Below, one piece after another: positions 1-8,796 of a DNA stretch of 64,000 bases. Each line of letters begins with the position of its first letter. The first letter of the stretch is position 1. Made by a program: the position numbers and the translations under genes. This stretch comes from JAWMQL01 sp033283165 (GTDB lineage Bacteria; Pseudomonadota; Gammaproteobacteria; Pseudomonadales; Halieaceae). The DNA lies in assembly GCA_033283165.1 (NCBI GenBank), contig JAWMQL010000002.1, forward strand, positions 372,001-436,000. The letters are read 5' to 3'. The notes under the pieces are model-generated. The model was not told the origin of the DNA. It saw nothing but the letters and a program-made list of their open reading frames with translations, and made no database searches.

Positions 1-1
1 C

Positions 2-517
2 ATGGAGGACCTGCCCCTGATGCTGCACGACTTCGCCATCGAAATGGTGTGGGCGCCCATGCTCAGGATTCTCGGTGAGGGGCTGGGCCGGCCGGTCGAG
101 CGGGTCGCGGTAGAGGTCGAGCGGCTGCCATTGGAACAGACGGTCGCGGTGCCCGGGATGGGGACCTTCGACGCGGGTACCCAGGGCGCGTTCCGGTTCG
201 AGGTGCAGGGATTTCACGGTGACCACAAGCTGTATGTGCTGGAGCACGTGACCCGCATCGACGACCGCTGCGCACCCCACTGGCCCTATCCCCCCGAGGG
301 CGGCGGCTGCCACCAGGTTATCATCCGCGGCCAACCGGACCTGCACATCACCGTGCACGGTGCCGACCCGGTGGAACCAGGGCCCGCCGGCGGTGGCAAC
401 AGCTCGGCCGCCTGCTGGCTGGTGAATGCCCTGCCGGGGCTGTGCGCCGCGGCACCCGGGGTCAGGACCGTGCTGGACCTGCCCCGCATCACCGGCGCGG
501 AACAACTGGCCTGTTGA
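2..517 (+). CDS. C-terminal part of a dihydrodipicolinate-reductase-like NAD(P)-dependent dehydrogenase (5' end outside window)
   Basis: About 171 residues are visible, ending at the TGA at 515-517. The ATG at position 2 is probably internal, because relatives with this tail are about 350 residues long and their N-terminal Rossmann half would lie upstream of the window. The tail has the family pattern as I remember it: an EHVTR segment, an APHWP turn, a GGNSSAACWLVNALP helix and a final VLDLP stretch. Such proteins are annotated as dihydrodipicolinate reductase or as 2,4-diaminopentanoate dehydrogenase-like enzymes. The substrate cannot be told from this fragment. It converges on queC with a 10-nt gap. 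Confidence 0.55.
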   Translation: MEDLPLMLHDFAIEMVWAPMLRILGEGLGRPVERVAVEVERLPLEQTVAVPGMGTFDAGTQGAFRFEVQGFHGDHKLYVLEHVTRIDDRCAPHWPYPPEGGGCHQVIIRGQPDLHITVHGADPVEPGPAGGGNSSAACWLVNALPGLCAAAPGVRTVLDLPRITGAEQLAC

Positions 518-527
518 GGCGGGTCGC

Positions 528-1205
528 TCAGGCGTAACGGGTGGGGTCTGCGATCCCGGCTTCCTCGAAACCGGCCCGGCGCAGGCGGCAGGAATCGCAG
601 GCACCGCAGGCCAGGCCGTCATCGGTAGCCTGGTAACAGGATACGGTCAGGCTGTAATCCACCCCCAGCGCCAGCCCGGCGCGGATGATCTCCCCCTTGC
701 CGAGGTCCATCAGCGGGGTGTGGATATTGATCTTCTGGCCCTCCACACCCGCCCGGGTGGCCACGTTGGCCAGCTGCTCGAAGGCCGCGATAAAGGCCGG
801 ACGGCAGTCGGGGTATCCCGAGTAATCCACGGCGTTGACCCCGATGAAGATGTCGTTGGCGCCCAGCACTTCGGCCCAGCCCAGGGCGATGGCCAGGAAG
901 ACCGTGTTGCGGGCAGGCACGTAGGTTACCGGGATACCCTCGGTTTCCTCCACCGGCACGTCGATGGCAATGTCGGTGAGGGCGGAGCCGCCGATGCTGT
1001 CGAGGTTCAGGTGCACGACCTTGTGTTCCACGTCCCCCAGCGCCGCGGACACGCGCGCGGCCGCATACAGCTCGGAGCGGTGGCGCTGGCCGTAGTCAAA
1101 ACTCAGGGTGTAACAGTCGTAGCCCTGGTTGCGGGCCATCGCCAGCACCGTGGTGGAGTCGAGGCCGCCGCTGACCAGGATGACGGCTCTGGGCTTTCCG
1201 CTCAT
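528..1205 (-). CDS. queC: 7-cyano-7-deazaguanine synthase QueC
   Basis: ATP-dependent conversion of 7-carboxy-7-deazaguanine to preQ0 in the queuosine pathway, cytosolic. The N-terminus carries the PP-loop SGGLDSTT of ATP pyrophosphatases, and the C-terminus has the cysteine cluster CGACDSC expected to bind zinc. The frame stays open upstream to 1343, but those residues are a shifted reading of queE. I therefore use the ATG at 1205, which gives 225 residues, the normal QueC length. It starts 4 nt after the queE stop, so the two are translationally close. It is the last gene of the long minus-strand block. Confidence 0.95.
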   Translation of the reverse strand: MSGKPRAVILVSGGLDSTTVLAMARNQGYDCYTLSFDYGQRHRSELYAAARVSAALGDVEHKVVHLNLDSIGGSALTDIAIDVPVEETEGIPVTYVPARNTVFLAIALGWAEVLGANDIFIGVNAVDYSGYPDCRPAFIAAFEQLANVATRAGVEGQKINIHTPLMDLGKGEIIRAGLALGVDYSLTVSCYQATDDGLACGACDSCRLRRAGFEEAGIADPTRYA

Positions 1206-1209
1206 GCGC

Positions 1210-1902
1210 TCAGTGCCCCGGCTCGTCCTGCCACAGCAGCTTGTGCAGTTGCAGTTGCAGGCGCACGGGCAGGTTATCGGCCAGGATCCATTCCGCCAGC
1301 TCCCTGGCGTCCTGCTGCCCGTGGCTGGGAGAGAACAGCACATCCTGCACCCGCTCCGCCAACGTGTATTCGTCCAGCTTGAAACGGGCCCAGTCGTAAT
1401 CGGCCCGGTCGCAGATCACGAATTTCACCTGGTCGGCGGGCTTCAGCAGGGGAATATTGCCGTAGTCATTGCGCCCCAGTTCGCCGGAAGCGGGGGTTTT
1501 CAGGTCCAGCACCACCACCACGCGCTCGTCCACACCGGCCAGGGGCATGGCGCCGCCGGTCTCCAGGCTCACCTCGTAACCGGCATCGCACAGCTCGCGC
1601 AGCAGGGGCAGGCAGTTGGGCTGCGCCAGGGGCTCGCCACCGGTCACCGTTACCAGCCGCGGTCGATGATCCGCCACCTCGGTCAGGACATCGTCGATAG
1701 TGCGCATCTCGCCCCCGGAGAAGGCGTACTCGGTATCACAGTAGACACAGCGCAGGGGACAGCCGGTGAGCCGCACGAACACGGTGGGCAGGCCCACCGT
1801 GCGCGCCTCGCCCTGCAGGGAGTAGAAAATTTCCGTGATACGCAGCGCCGGCGCCGCGCTGGCGGGCGCCGGGTCCGGGCTGTTGGTGTGAGTGCTGGCC
1901 AT
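1210..1902 (-). CDS. queE: 7-carboxy-7-deazaguanine synthase QueE (radical SAM)
   Basis: Radical SAM enzyme that makes 7-carboxy-7-deazaguanine from 6-carboxytetrahydropterin, one step before QueC. The cluster-binding motif is CPLRCVYC (CxxxCxxC) near residue 53, preceded by the substrate-loop segment FYSLQGE. A GGEPL motif follows near residue 92. At 230 residues it matches the usual length. The first roughly 18 residues are Pro/Ala/Ser-rich and poorly conserved in type, so a slightly later start is possible. Its gene is 16 nt downstream of cpoB and directly upstream of queC. Confidence 0.95.
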   Translation of the reverse strand: MASTHTNSPDPAPASAAPALRITEIFYSLQGEARTVGLPTVFVRLTGCPLRCVYCDTEYAFSGGEMRTIDDVLTEVADHRPRLVTVTGGEPLAQPNCLPLLRELCDAGYEVSLETGGAMPLAGVDERVVVVLDLKTPASGELGRNDYGNIPLLKPADQVKFVICDRADYDWARFKLDEYTLAERVQDVLFSPSHGQQDARELAEWILADNLPVRLQLQLHKLLWQDEPGH

Positions 1903-1918
1903 GGCGACAGGACCGCGA

Positions 1919-2887
1919 TCAGAAGTTCTCGGCCAGGAATTCCTTTGCCAGTTTGACCGCGGAATGGTTGCTGGAGCCGTACTCCCTGATCAGCCGGTCC
2001 AGGTATTCCCGGCTTCGGTCCCGGTTGCCTTTCAGGTAATGCACCTTGCCCAGCTTGTACAGGGCATCGGGCACCTTGGGGTTATCCGGGTACAGGTCCA
2101 GCAGCAGGGTAAACGACTGGCGTGAGGCCTCGAGGTCCTGGGGCGTGATGACCAGGTACAGTTCGCCCAGCCAGTAATGCGCATTGGCCGCGTACTTGCC
2201 GCTGGGGTAACTTTCCAGGAAGCGTTGGAAGGCGCTCACCGCCTGGTCGAAGCGCTGCTCCCGGACCAGGTTGTAAGCGGAGCGATAGGCCTCACCTTCG
2301 CCGGGCTGTTCCGGTACCGAGGCACTGCCGCTGCCGCCGGGGACAACCGCCCCGCCACTCGCCTGGGACATACCACCCGAAGTTGCCGGGGCGCCGCCGC
2401 TGAGCGCGCCGACCCGACGATCCAGGTCCATGTAGCGTTCGAGGTTCTGTTCCTTGAGCTGGCGCAGCTCGTGGGCCTGCTCCTCGACCTTGCCATTCAG
2501 CATCATCACTTCCCGCTGCAACTGCTGTAGCTGCAGCAGCAGGTTGCCGGCATTGGGCGGGGCCCCACCCACGGCAGCACCGGCCTGGGAAGCAGCCGGT
2601 GCGGCGGGCGCCAGGGTCACCGGAGCTGCCGGCGCCGCGTCCAGGCCGTAACTGGTGCTGGGATAGGCGCCGGCCGGGGCCGGACTATAGGGATCGCGCG
2701 CGGGTTGGGAACTGCTGGTCGGGGGACTCGGGCGGCTCGCCTCCGATGACCCGGACTGGCTGGCACTGCTGCGCGCGGCGCGCTCAGCCTCCACGTCCAC
2801 GTAGTCCTGGGCCTGGGCCACAAAGCACAACGGGCCGGCCACAAGGGCCAGCCCGCTTGCTGCAAGCGCTGCTTTCAACCGCTGCAT
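1919..2887 (-). CDS. cpoB: Cell division coordinator CpoB (YbgF), Tol-Pal associated TPR protein
   Basis: Periplasmic partner of the Tol-Pal machine that links outer-membrane constriction with peptidoglycan synthesis. The N-terminus is a signal peptide ending in AQAQ near residue 27. A long Ser/Pro/Ala-rich linker follows (to about residue 110), then a short coiled coil with LLQLQQLQREVMML, then TPR-like repeats from about residue 200 to the end (AYNLVREQRFDQAVSAFQRF and similar). The linker is longer and lower in complexity than in E. coli. It is 10 nt downstream of pal in the usual tol-pal order. Confidence 0.93.
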   Translation of the reverse strand: MQRLKAALAASGLALVAGPLCFVAQAQDYVDVEAERAARSSASQSGSSEASRPSPPTSSSQPARDPYSPAPAGAYPSTSYGLDAAPAAPVTLAPAAPAASQAGAAVGGAPPNAGNLLLQLQQLQREVMMLNGKVEEQAHELRQLKEQNLERYMDLDRRVGALSGGAPATSGGMSQASGGAVVPGGSGSASVPEQPGEGEAYRSAYNLVREQRFDQAVSAFQRFLESYPSGKYAANAHYWLGELYLVITPQDLEASRQSFTLLLDLYPDNPKVPDALYKLGKVHYLKGNRDRSREYLDRLIREYGSSNHSAVKLAKEFLAENF

Positions 2888-2897
2888 GATTTACCGC

Positions 2898-3419
2898 TTA
2901 TTTCAGTTCAACCCGCCGGTTCTGGGACCAGTTGGCTTCACCGGAACCGTAGGCTACTGGCTGTTCCTCGCCGTAGCTGACCGTCTCGATACGGTAGCTG
3001 GCGATCCCGTTCACAATCATGTAATCGCGTACGGCATTGGCGCGGCGCTCACCCAGGGCCATGTTGTACTCACGGGTACCGCGCTCGTCGGTGTGGCCTT
3101 CCAGGCGGACGCTGTCGTCGTTGCCGGACAGCAGGGCAATATGGGCGTCCAGGGCAGCCTGGGCTTCCGGCTTCAGGGTGTAGCTGTCAAAGTCGAAGTA
3201 GAAGACATTACCCGCTTCAGTGGCCGCCTCCTGCAGGCGGTACTGTTGCGCAGACTGCGCAGCAGCAGCCTCTTCCGCAGCTATACGCGCGGCTTCTTCC
3301 GCAGCGGCGCGGGCCGCGGCGTCCTCTTCTTCCTTGCTACCGCTGGAGGAACACGCGACCAGGAATGCCGCGGTGAACAGCAGAGTAAGTGCCTTACCGG
3401 CGACAGTGACATGTTTCAT
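2898..3419 (-). CDS. pal: Peptidoglycan-associated lipoprotein Pal
   Basis: Outer-membrane lipoprotein that binds peptidoglycan through an OmpA-like domain and is pulled by TolB. A lipobox LVAC lies at about residues 19-22, followed by a Ser-rich stretch and an Ala/Glu-rich helical linker (about 30-65). The OmpA domain then shows YFDFDSYTLKPE, the loop EGHTDERGT and the C-terminal NRRVE. The ATG at 3419 has a strong ribosome site (AAGGAAGGG on the minus strand). It lies 52 nt after tolB. Confidence 0.97.
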   Translation of the reverse strand: MKHVTVAGKALTLLFTAAFLVACSSSGSKEEEDAAARAAAEEAARIAAEEAAAAQSAQQYRLQEAATEAGNVFYFDFDSYTLKPEAQAALDAHIALLSGNDDSVRLEGHTDERGTREYNMALGERRANAVRDYMIVNGIASYRIETVSYGEEQPVAYGSGEANWSQNRRVELK

Positions 3420-3471
3420 ATTGCCCTTCCTTAAAAGATATATGTTTCAAAGTACTGTTTTTATACCGCTA

Positions 3472-4776
3472 TCAGCGGCTCATATAGGGTGACCAAGCCG
3501 GCTCCCGGACATCACCTTGCCGCGAGGGCAACCGGAATTTCACGCCCCCGTCCACGGATACTGCCGCGAGTATGCCCCGCTCCGCGTACTTGGTTGCGTA
3601 CAATACCATGGAACCATTGGGTGCGATACTGGGAGATTCATCCAATTCCGTGGAAGTCAACACCGTCAGGCGGTCGGTGACCAGATCCAGCAGGGCAATG
3701 TGGAATTGCCCGTTGCGCTGGTGTACCAGCACCATATTGCGCCCGTCCTGGGCCACCCGCGCCCGGGCGTTGTAGGCACCCTCGAAGGTCACCCGTTCGG
3801 TCCCTCCGGTGCGCAGGTCATAGCGATAGATCTGGGGACGCCCGCCCCGATCCGAGGTGAACAGGATGGACTTACCGTCCGGCATCCAGGTGGGCTCGGT
3901 GTCGATCGCGTAGTGGCGGGTGAGGCGGCTCAGGCGCTTGGTGCGCAGGTTCATCAGGTAGATGTCCGGGCTGCCATCCTTGGACAGCACCATGGCGAGG
4001 GAATTGCCATCCGGCGACCAGGCCGGGGAACCGTTCAGGCCCTTGAAGCTGGTCAGCTGCTCACGTTGACCGGTGGCTAGATTCTGGCGATAAACCGCGG
4101 GGCGGTTGGTCTCAAAGGACACGTAGGCGATTTCGCTGCCATCCGGGGACCAGTTGGGTGCCAGTATCGGCTCCCGCGACTCCAGCAGCACGATGGGGCG
4201 GGCGCCGTCCGAGTCGGCCAGGGTCAGGCGAAAATAATCCTTGCCGGTGGGGTTGCGGGTCACCGACACATACAGCAGCCGGGTGGCGAAGGCGCCACGA
4301 ATTCCGGTGAGTTTCTCGTAGATGCCGTCCGAGACGCGGTGCGCCAGCATCCGCGCCTCGTTGACCGGGCCGGTTTCCGAGCCCATGTGGACACGGGTCT
4401 GGCGCAATACATCCAACAACTCGTACTCGATACGCATCTGGTTGGCGCCGGCAGCGAATACCCGGCCGATGACCACGTACTCGGTTTCGATAGCGCGCCA
4501 GTCGCGATAAAACACCTCCTGCTGGGTACTGGGCATGCTCAGCATATCGAGCCGGTCCACCGGGTCGAACTGGCCCGAGCGGGTCAGATCATCGTGGACC
4601 ACCTGGGCCACGTCTTCCGGGGCCAGGCCACTACCCTGCCAGGCGAACGGCACCACGGCGATGGCCGTGGGGTTGTCGATGCCCTGGGTAATCTCAATGG
4701 TCAACTGGGCGCGGGCCATGGAGGCGACAAGCGACAGGGCCAGCGGCAAGAGCAGCAATAAAACCAGTTTTCTCAT
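3472..4776 (-). CDS. tolB: Tol-Pal system beta-propeller protein TolB
   Basis: Periplasmic protein of the Tol-Pal complex. The signal peptide ends at SMARA (about residue 23). An N-terminal domain (about 24-160) precedes a six-bladed WD40-like propeller with repeated ...SPDGSEIAY and AWSPDG type signatures between about residues 200 and 430. At 434 residues it has the family length. The start overlaps the tolA stop by one base (TAATG on the minus strand), so the two are likely coupled in translation. Confidence 0.97.
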   Translation of the reverse strand: MRKLVLLLLLPLALSLVASMARAQLTIEITQGIDNPTAIAVVPFAWQGSGLAPEDVAQVVHDDLTRSGQFDPVDRLDMLSMPSTQQEVFYRDWRAIETEYVVIGRVFAAGANQMRIEYELLDVLRQTRVHMGSETGPVNEARMLAHRVSDGIYEKLTGIRGAFATRLLYVSVTRNPTGKDYFRLTLADSDGARPIVLLESREPILAPNWSPDGSEIAYVSFETNRPAVYRQNLATGQREQLTSFKGLNGSPAWSPDGNSLAMVLSKDGSPDIYLMNLRTKRLSRLTRHYAIDTEPTWMPDGKSILFTSDRGGRPQIYRYDLRTGGTERVTFEGAYNARARVAQDGRNMVLVHQRNGQFHIALLDLVTDRLTVLTSTELDESPSIAPNGSMVLYATKYAERGILAAVSVDGGVKFRLPSRQGDVREPAWSPYMSR

Positions 4777-5528
4777 TAGTAACGCAAATCCTCAGGTCTG
4801 AATAACAGGCGGAAGCGCCGGAAGGTTCTCTCGAACTCCCGCGGCGGCAGGTTTTTCAACTCCGGGAAAGCACCCGCCTTTTCCACGGCGTTGATGGCCG
4901 AACGATCAAATGCAGCATTGCCGCTGGATTTGATAACGGTAACGCTAACCACTTCCCCGGTAGGAATCAATTGCAGGGCCAACAACGTCTCCATACCATT
5001 GCGGGCGCTGGGGGGCCGGCTCCAGTAATTGACCACGGTTTGCCGGATCAGGGCCGCGTAACTTGCCGCCATCTCCTCCTCGGTGACGGAAGACAGCGCC
5101 TCGTCCTCCTGCGCCATAGCCCGCGCCAGGTCACGCTGGGCCAGCTCCCGCAACTCCTGCTCGGTAATGCGCGGCTCCGGTTTGGGTTCGACTTTGGGCG
5201 GCGCAGGTGCCGGCCTGGGCTCGGGTCTGGGCGCGGCCTTCGGCTGCGGCTTGGGCGCGGGTTTGGGTGTCGGCGCCGCCTTGGGCTGGGGTTTCGGTTT
5301 CGCTGCCGGCTGCGGTTTGGGCTTGGGTTTTGGCTTGAATTCGCTGACGTCCACCAGCCTGGCCTCGATCACCTTGGGCAGTACCCTGGCCTCGATCACC
5401 TTGGGTTCACTGCCCGCCCAGTTGAATCCCAGGGCCCAGAGCAACGCCGCGTGCATGGCCACCGTCGCCAGCACCGGCCGCACCACGATGCGCGGGGTAG
5501 CGGGCCTGGCGTAGACGGATCCGCTCAT
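4776..5528 (-). CDS. tolA: Cell envelope integrity protein TolA
   Basis: Inner-membrane energy transducer of the Tol-Pal complex. One transmembrane segment lies at about residues 18-36, after a short cytoplasmic tail. It is followed by a Lys/Pro repeat region (KPKPKPKPQP and variants, about 66-115) in place of the long Ala/Lys helix of enteric TolA. The C-terminal domain includes YAALIRQTVVNYWSRP and the SSGNAAFDRSAINAV segment. At 250 residues it is compact. It overlaps tolR by 4 nt. Confidence 0.93.
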   Translation of the reverse strand: MSGSVYARPATPRIVVRPVLATVAMHAALLWALGFNWAGSEPKVIEARVLPKVIEARLVDVSEFKPKPKPKPQPAAKPKPQPKAAPTPKPAPKPQPKAAPRPEPRPAPAPPKVEPKPEPRITEQELRELAQRDLARAMAQEDEALSSVTEEEMAASYAALIRQTVVNYWSRPPSARNGMETLLALQLIPTGEVVSVTVIKSSGNAAFDRSAINAVEKAGAFPELKNLPPREFERTFRRFRLLFRPEDLRY

Positions 5529-5947
5529 TGCGGGTTCTCAGTCACCAGGCCGACACTGGGCGCGCCGGCTTCCTGCAGCGTGGCCATCAGGGTCACCACC
5601 TGGCCATAGGGCACGGCCCGGTCGCCCCAGACCAGTACCGGCTTGTCGGGGCTGCGGCGCATGATCACCGACACCCGCTGTTTCACGGTCGCCAGGGACA
5701 GGGCCTGCTCTTCCTGTCCGCCGAGGTTGAGAAACAGCTGGCCGGCACTGTTGAGGGAGACGATCAGCGGCTCGCTGTCCTGGTTTTCCACCGGGTTGGC
5801 ATTGGCCTCCGGCAGATCGACCTGTACCCCCTGCATCAGCATCGGGGCGGTCACCATGAAAATGATCAGCAGCACCAGCATCACGTCGATGTAGGGCACC
5901 ACGTTGATCTCCGACATGGGGCGGCGCCTGCCTTCTCTCCTGGCCAT
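5525..5947 (-). CDS. tolR: Biopolymer transport protein TolR (ExbD family)
   Basis: Inner-membrane part of the proton-driven TolQ-TolR motor. It has a basic N-terminus (RREGRRRPMSEINVVPYIDVML) that includes the conserved membrane aspartate, one transmembrane helix at about residues 17-37, and a periplasmic domain to residue 140. Its length and order between tolQ and tolA are those of the family. It is 6 nt after tolQ. Confidence 0.96.
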   Translation of the reverse strand: MARREGRRRPMSEINVVPYIDVMLVLLIIFMVTAPMLMQGVQVDLPEANANPVENQDSEPLIVSLNSAGQLFLNLGGQEEQALSLATVKQRVSVIMRRSPDKPVLVWGDRAVPYGQVVTLMATLQEAGAPSVGLVTENPQ

Positions 5948-5953
5948 GACCGG

Positions 5954-6655
5954 CTAGTTCCCCCGCGTGCGCAGGGCGTAGGCCTGGCGGTGCAGGATGG
6001 ATGAAAATTCGTCGACGAAGGTGTCGTAACGGTTGCTGAAGACCTCTACCTTGGCCGAGTAGCGGTTGTAGGCGAGCACCGCGGGGATGGCCGCGAACAG
6101 CCCCATGGCGGTTGCCACCAGGGCTTCGGAAATGCCCGGCGCCACGGTGGCGAGGGTCGCCTGGGTGGCATTGGCCAGGCCGCGGAAGGAATGCATGATC
6201 CCCCACACGGTGCCGAACAGGCCGATATAGGGACTGGTGGAACCCACTGAGGCGAGAAAGGCCAGGTGCCGCTCCAGGCGTTCCTCCTCGCGCATCGTGG
6301 CCACGCGCATGGCCCGTCGAGCACCCTCCATCACCGCCTCGGAGTCCATCTCGGACTGCTGCGCCAGACGCGAAAACTCCTTGAACCCGGCCCGGAAGAT
6401 ACTCTCCATACCGAACAGGGTCTGGCCGTCGGCGGCGCGCTCGTTGCCCTCGCGGTACAGCTGGGACAGCTCGACCCCGGACCAGAAACGCTCTTCGAAG
6501 TCATACATCTCGTCGGTGGCATTGCGCAGGTAGATAAAGCGCTGCACGATCATGTACCAGCTCAGCATGGAGGCGCCCATCAGCAGGGCCATCACCAGTT
6601 GTACGGTGATACTGGCGTTCAGCACCAGGTCCAGCAGGCTCAGTTGTTCTTCCAC
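5954..6655 (-). CDS. tolQ: Tol-Pal system motor protein TolQ (ExbB/MotA family)
   Basis: Three-helix inner-membrane proton-channel protein of the Tol-Pal complex. One transmembrane segment lies near the N-terminus (about 14-36). Two more lie in the second half, where the ExbB/TolQ signature ASVGSTSPYIGLFGTVWGIM (about 128-147) and GISEALVATAMGLFAAIPAV are present. It is 233 residues, the usual length. It follows ybgC by 37 nt. Confidence 0.97.
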   Translation of the reverse strand: MEEQLSLLDLVLNASITVQLVMALLMGASMLSWYMIVQRFIYLRNATDEMYDFEERFWSGVELSQLYREGNERAADGQTLFGMESIFRAGFKEFSRLAQQSEMDSEAVMEGARRAMRVATMREEERLERHLAFLASVGSTSPYIGLFGTVWGIMHSFRGLANATQATLATVAPGISEALVATAMGLFAAIPAVLAYNRYSAKVEVFSNRYDTFVDEFSSILHRQAYALRTRGN

Positions 6656-6692
6656 AGCTTGTCTTCCTTATTCCTAGCAGTCTGTAGCGCGC

Positions 6693-7109
6693 TCAGGGCA
6701 CCGCGTGGGCCCGCAGGCGCTCAGCCATTTCGGCGGGGAGACGCCGCGGCTTGACCCCGCGCCGATCGACACAGGCGATGGTCACCTCGCCCTGCGCCAT
6801 GATCTCCGCCCCCCGGCGAACCGCCTGTTCCAGTACCATGGAGGCGCCGCGCAACTGGCTGACCCGGGCCGTGGCCTCCAGCTCATCGTCCAGTCGCGCC
6901 GGCTCCCGGTACTTTACCGCGATATCCCGTACCACGAACATCAGGTCGTGGTTGAAAATGTAGTCCTTGCCGAAGCCCAGGCTGCGCATGAACTCGGTGC
7001 GCGCCCGTTCCATGAACTTGAGGTAATTGACGTAGTAAACGATGCCGCCCGCGTCAGTGTCCTCAATGTAGACCCGGAGTCCCAGGGAAAATTCCACCCC
7101 CGGACTCAC
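6693..7109 (-). CDS. ybgC: Tol-Pal-associated acyl-CoA thioesterase YbgC
   Basis: Hot-dog fold thioesterase of the 4-hydroxybenzoyl-CoA thioesterase type, encoded at the head of tol-pal operons in many gammaproteobacteria. The active-site segment is VYIEDTDAGGIVYYVNYLKF (about residues 13-32), with the catalytic Asp in DTDAGG. The ORF is 138 residues. It overlaps the ruvB stop by 4 nt, so it may be co-transcribed with ruvCAB. Confidence 0.93.
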   Translation of the reverse strand: MSPGVEFSLGLRVYIEDTDAGGIVYYVNYLKFMERARTEFMRSLGFGKDYIFNHDLMFVVRDIAVKYREPARLDDELEATARVSQLRGASMVLEQAVRRGAEIMAQGEVTIACVDRRGVKPRRLPAEMAERLRAHAVP

Positions 7110-8170
7110 GACCCGGCGTCTCCCCCGAAATCCAGTTCACCGCTGACCGGCACTGGCCCGTCCCGGCCCGGTGCATTGAGCCCGAAATGCAGGTAGGCGC
7201 TGCGCGTGACCATACGCCCCCGCGGGGTGCGCACCATATAGCCCTGCTGGATCAAGAAGGGCTCCAGGACATCCTCGATGGTACCGCGTTCCTCGGAGAT
7301 GGCCGCCGCCAGGCTGTCCACCCCGACCGGGCCGCCGTCGAATTTCTCGATCATGGCCAGCAACAGGCGCCGGTCCAGGTGATCGAAGCCGCGCTGGTCC
7401 ACGCTGAGCATGTCCAGCGCGCGATCCGCGACCTCGGCGCTGATGTGGCCGTCTGCCTTGACCTCGGCGAAGTCGCGCACCCGGCGCAACAGCCGGTTGG
7501 CAATGCGCGGGGTGCCCCGCGAGCGGCGCGCGATCTCCCCGGCGCCCTCGCTGTCCATCCCGATGCCGAGAATCGCCGCGGAGCGCGCCACGATCCGCGC
7601 CAGGTCGGCCACCTCGTAAAATTCCAGGCGTTGCACGATGCCGAACCGGTCGCGCAGGGGCGAGGTCAGCAGGCCCGCGCGGGTGGTGGCGCCGACCAGG
7701 GTAAAGGGCGGCAGGTCCAGCTTGATGGAGCGCGCGGCCGGTCCCTCGCCGATCATGATATCGAGCTGGTAGTCCTCCATCGCGGGGTACAGCACTTCCT
7801 CCACGAAGGGACTCAGACGGTGGATTTCATCGATGAACAGGACATCGCCGGGCTCGAGGTTGGTCATCAGCGCGGCGATATCGCCGGCCTTTTCCAACAC
7901 CGGGCCCGAGGTGGTTTTCAGGGACACCCCCATCTCGTTGGCGATGATGGTGGCCAGCGTGGTCTTACCGAGACCCGGGGGGCCGAAAATCAGGGTGTGA
8001 TCCAGGGGCTCACCGCGGCCCCGGGCCGCTTCCAGGAAGATGGACATCTGCTCCCGCACGACCTTCTGGCCGACGTACTCTGCCAGGGACTTCGGCCGGA
8101 TGGCCCGGTCCATGGCGTCTTCCCGCGGGCTCTCCGCTTCCGGCGCGATCAGGCGGTCGGTCTCGATCAT
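7106..8170 (-). CDS. ruvB: Holliday junction branch migration helicase RuvB
   Basis: AAA+ motor that drives branch migration with RuvA at Holliday junctions. The Walker A motif is GPPGLGKTT, Walker B is LFIDEIHRL, sensor 1 falls in LVGATTRAG, and the arginine-finger stretch is TSPLRDRFG. The C-terminal winged-helix domain ends with the RTPRGR motif. At 354 residues it is full length with a short C-terminal tail. It lies 7 nt downstream of ruvA. Confidence 0.98.
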   Translation of the reverse strand: MIETDRLIAPEAESPREDAMDRAIRPKSLAEYVGQKVVREQMSIFLEAARGRGEPLDHTLIFGPPGLGKTTLATIIANEMGVSLKTTSGPVLEKAGDIAALMTNLEPGDVLFIDEIHRLSPFVEEVLYPAMEDYQLDIMIGEGPAARSIKLDLPPFTLVGATTRAGLLTSPLRDRFGIVQRLEFYEVADLARIVARSAAILGIGMDSEGAGEIARRSRGTPRIANRLLRRVRDFAEVKADGHISAEVADRALDMLSVDQRGFDHLDRRLLLAMIEKFDGGPVGVDSLAAAISEERGTIEDVLEPFLIQQGYMVRTPRGRMVTRSAYLHFGLNAPGRDGPVPVSGELDFGGDAGS

Positions 8171-8177
8171 GGCGCGC

Positions 8178-8786
8178 TCACCCGTTGACCATGGACTTCA
8201 GTGCGCGGCGGATGAGTTCTTCGCTGTCGCGGACCTCATCGTCATTCACCGCGGCCACCACCCGGCTGGCCTCGGCGGGCTTGTATCCCAGCGCGATCAG
8301 GGCGCTCTCCGCGTCTGCGGCCATGTCCGGCCCGGCCGCGGCACCCCCGATTGTCACCACGGTGGCATCCAGCTGACCCAACCAGTCCTTCAGTTTGTCG
8401 CGCATTTCCACCAGCAGCCGTTCAGCGGTCTTCTTGCCCACCCCGGGCAGGGCGACCAGCGCGGAAATCTCATCCCGCTGGATACAGCGGGCAAAGCTGG
8501 CCGCGTCCATCCCGGACAGGATGGTCAGCGCCAGTTTGGGGCCCACGCCGCTGACCCTGATCAATTGACGAAACAGGTGCCGGTCCTGCTCGTCGGCAAA
8601 ACCGTACAGCAACTGGGCGTCCTCGCGCACCACCAGGTGGGTCGCCAGAGACACTTCGGCTCCCAGCGCGGGGAGTTGGAACAGGGTGGTCATGGGAACC
8701 TGCAACTCATAGCCCACCCCACCCACGTCCACCAGGATTTCGGGGGGTTGCTTGTCGACCAGGGTGCCGCGTATTCGTCCAATCAT
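8178..8786 (-). CDS. ruvA: Holliday junction DNA-binding protein RuvA
   Basis: Tetrameric junction-binding subunit of the RuvAB complex. An OB fold spans about residues 1-62 (MIGRIRGTL start). Two helix-hairpin-helix motifs follow (VSGVGPKLALTILS and LPGVGKKTAERLL), and a C-terminal RuvB-contact domain includes ALIALGYKPAEASR. It is 202 residues, as expected. It starts 10 nt after the ruvC stop. Confidence 0.98.
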   Translation of the reverse strand: MIGRIRGTLVDKQPPEILVDVGGVGYELQVPMTTLFQLPALGAEVSLATHLVVREDAQLLYGFADEQDRHLFRQLIRVSGVGPKLALTILSGMDAASFARCIQRDEISALVALPGVGKKTAERLLVEMRDKLKDWLGQLDATVVTIGGAAAGPDMAADAESALIALGYKPAEASRVVAAVNDDEVRDSEELIRRALKSMVNG

Positions 8787-8796
8787 CTGTTGTTAT